From positions 1 to 30,890 of the forward strand of contig JAXEJQ010000086.1 of the NCBI GenBank assembly GCA_034101475.1: a DNA stretch of 30,890 nt, read 5' to 3'. The DNA comes from Limivivens sp034101475. GTDB lineage: Bacteria > Bacillota > Clostridia > Lachnospirales > Lachnospiraceae. Under the pieces are notes generated by a model, which made no database searches, had not been told where the DNA came from, and saw only the letters and a program-made list of their open reading frames with translations. Positions 30,642-30,890 of the stretch are shown here, piece after piece; the stretch's first letter is position 1; each line of letters begins with the position of its first letter. The position numbers and the translations under genes are program-made.

Positions 30642-30791
30642 ATAATAAAAGTCGATTGCTAACGCAATCGCCCCGTATTCGCAATTCGCTCCGCTGCTTG
30701 CTCATACGGGTAGCCCGTCCAATATCCATGTGTCTGCGCATGCAAGCATGCTTCACCACATGGCTGCTGTCCGGGACTTTTATAATAAAAG
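30642..30791. repeat. Compact multi-hairpin element bounded by 10-bp direct repeats
   Basis: ATAATAAAAG occurs at 30642-30651 and 30782-30791. Inside, an outer dyad ATAAAAGTC (30645-30653) / GACTTTTAT (30775-30783) encloses three further stems: CGATTGC/GCAATCG (30653-30670, loop TAAC), CCCGTAT/ATACGGG (30672-30710, extended by GCAA/TTGC) and CCATGTG/CACATGG (30726-30763, extended by GCATGC/GCATGC). The whole can fold as a cloverleaf of about 140 bases. It has no coding capacity, no tRNA features and no T-tract terminator. It may be a miniature palindromic mobile element (the direct repeats would be a target duplication) or a structured RNA upstream of the gene at 30828. Confidence 0.6.
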
Positions 30792-30827
30792 CTGGAAAAC
30801 ACAGGAAAAACGAGGATGGATGAGCGC

Positions 30828-30890
30828 ATGAAAGAAGGAAAGGAAATTGAGAAAAAGAATCTGGAATGGAGGAAAAATCAGATTCAGCTG
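30828..30890 (+). CDS. Start of an unidentified gene, cut by the window edge
   Basis: An ATG at 30828 with GAGGATGG (30812-30819) about 8 nt upstream opens a frame (MKEGKEIEKKNLEWRKNQIQL) that stays open to the last base. The alternative in-frame ATG at 30816 lies inside that ribosome site. The 21 visible residues are charged and helical. Too little is present to assign a family, and even the reality of the gene depends on sequence beyond the window. Confidence 0.4.
   Translation, partial: MKEGKEIEKKNLEWRKNQIQL

Noticed and set aside
30617..30823. A 68-codon plus-strand frame through the hairpin element
   Set aside because: It begins inside a hairpin and runs through all stems; no ribosome site and composition dictated by the palindromes.

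Overview
The window looks like chromosomal DNA of a gut-type Clostridia bacterium, most likely a member of the Lachnospiraceae (inference). The grounds are strong AGGAGG ribosome sites, sigma-A-type promoters, moderate GC, a Bce-type peptide-antibiotic module, a KdpDE-like two-component pair, a B12-dependent ribonucleotide reductase with an NrdR operator, a choline-binding-repeat NlpC/P60 protein, a BspA-like leucine-rich-repeat protein and several Lachnospiraceae-type hypothetical families. No tRNA, rRNA, CRISPR array, transposase or phage gene was seen. Genes are dense and mostly on the plus strand. Layout: (1) 1-4506, a Bce-type sensor kinase (5' end outside the window), its ABC transporter (ATPase plus 10-TM permease) behind a dyad-rich promoter, and a nitrilase-superfamily amidase. 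(2) 4501-9334, a minus-strand unit (short KdpD-like kinase, KdpE-like regulator, MFS permease) divergent from a plus-strand cation/proton antiporter carrying RCK_C domains. (3) 9335-12768, a DUF5688-like gene under a promoter with an 18-bp palindrome, then an adenosylcobalamin-dependent ribonucleotide reductase with ATP-cone and tandem NrdR boxes. (4) 12815-15206, a secreted cell-wall-binding NlpC/P60 protein with a well-marked promoter region and a strong terminator. (5) 15210-18854, a tightly overlapping three-gene signalling operon: a 7TM protein with a degenerate kinase tail, a PAS histidine kinase and a LuxR-type response regulator. (6) 18874-25832, a four-gene unit (zinc-ribbon protein with a 39-bp tandem repeat, membrane-anchored double zinc-ribbon protein, TPM-domain membrane protein, very large BspA-like surface protein) closed by a terminator. 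(7) 25833-29523, a GC-rich non-coding stretch and a HelD-type helicase fused to what looks like the N-terminal beta-sandwich domain of glycoside hydrolase family 31. (8) 29524-30890, an AT-rich spacer, an HTH-like unknown gene, a compact multi-hairpin element bounded by 10-bp direct repeats, and the start of another gene. The most unusual items are the HelD/GH31-N fusion, the pseudokinase-kinase-regulator operon, the zinc-ribbon/TPM/LRR operon and the multi-hairpin element near the right edge. All coordinates and motifs were read by eye; family names come from recognition of motifs and not from a database search.
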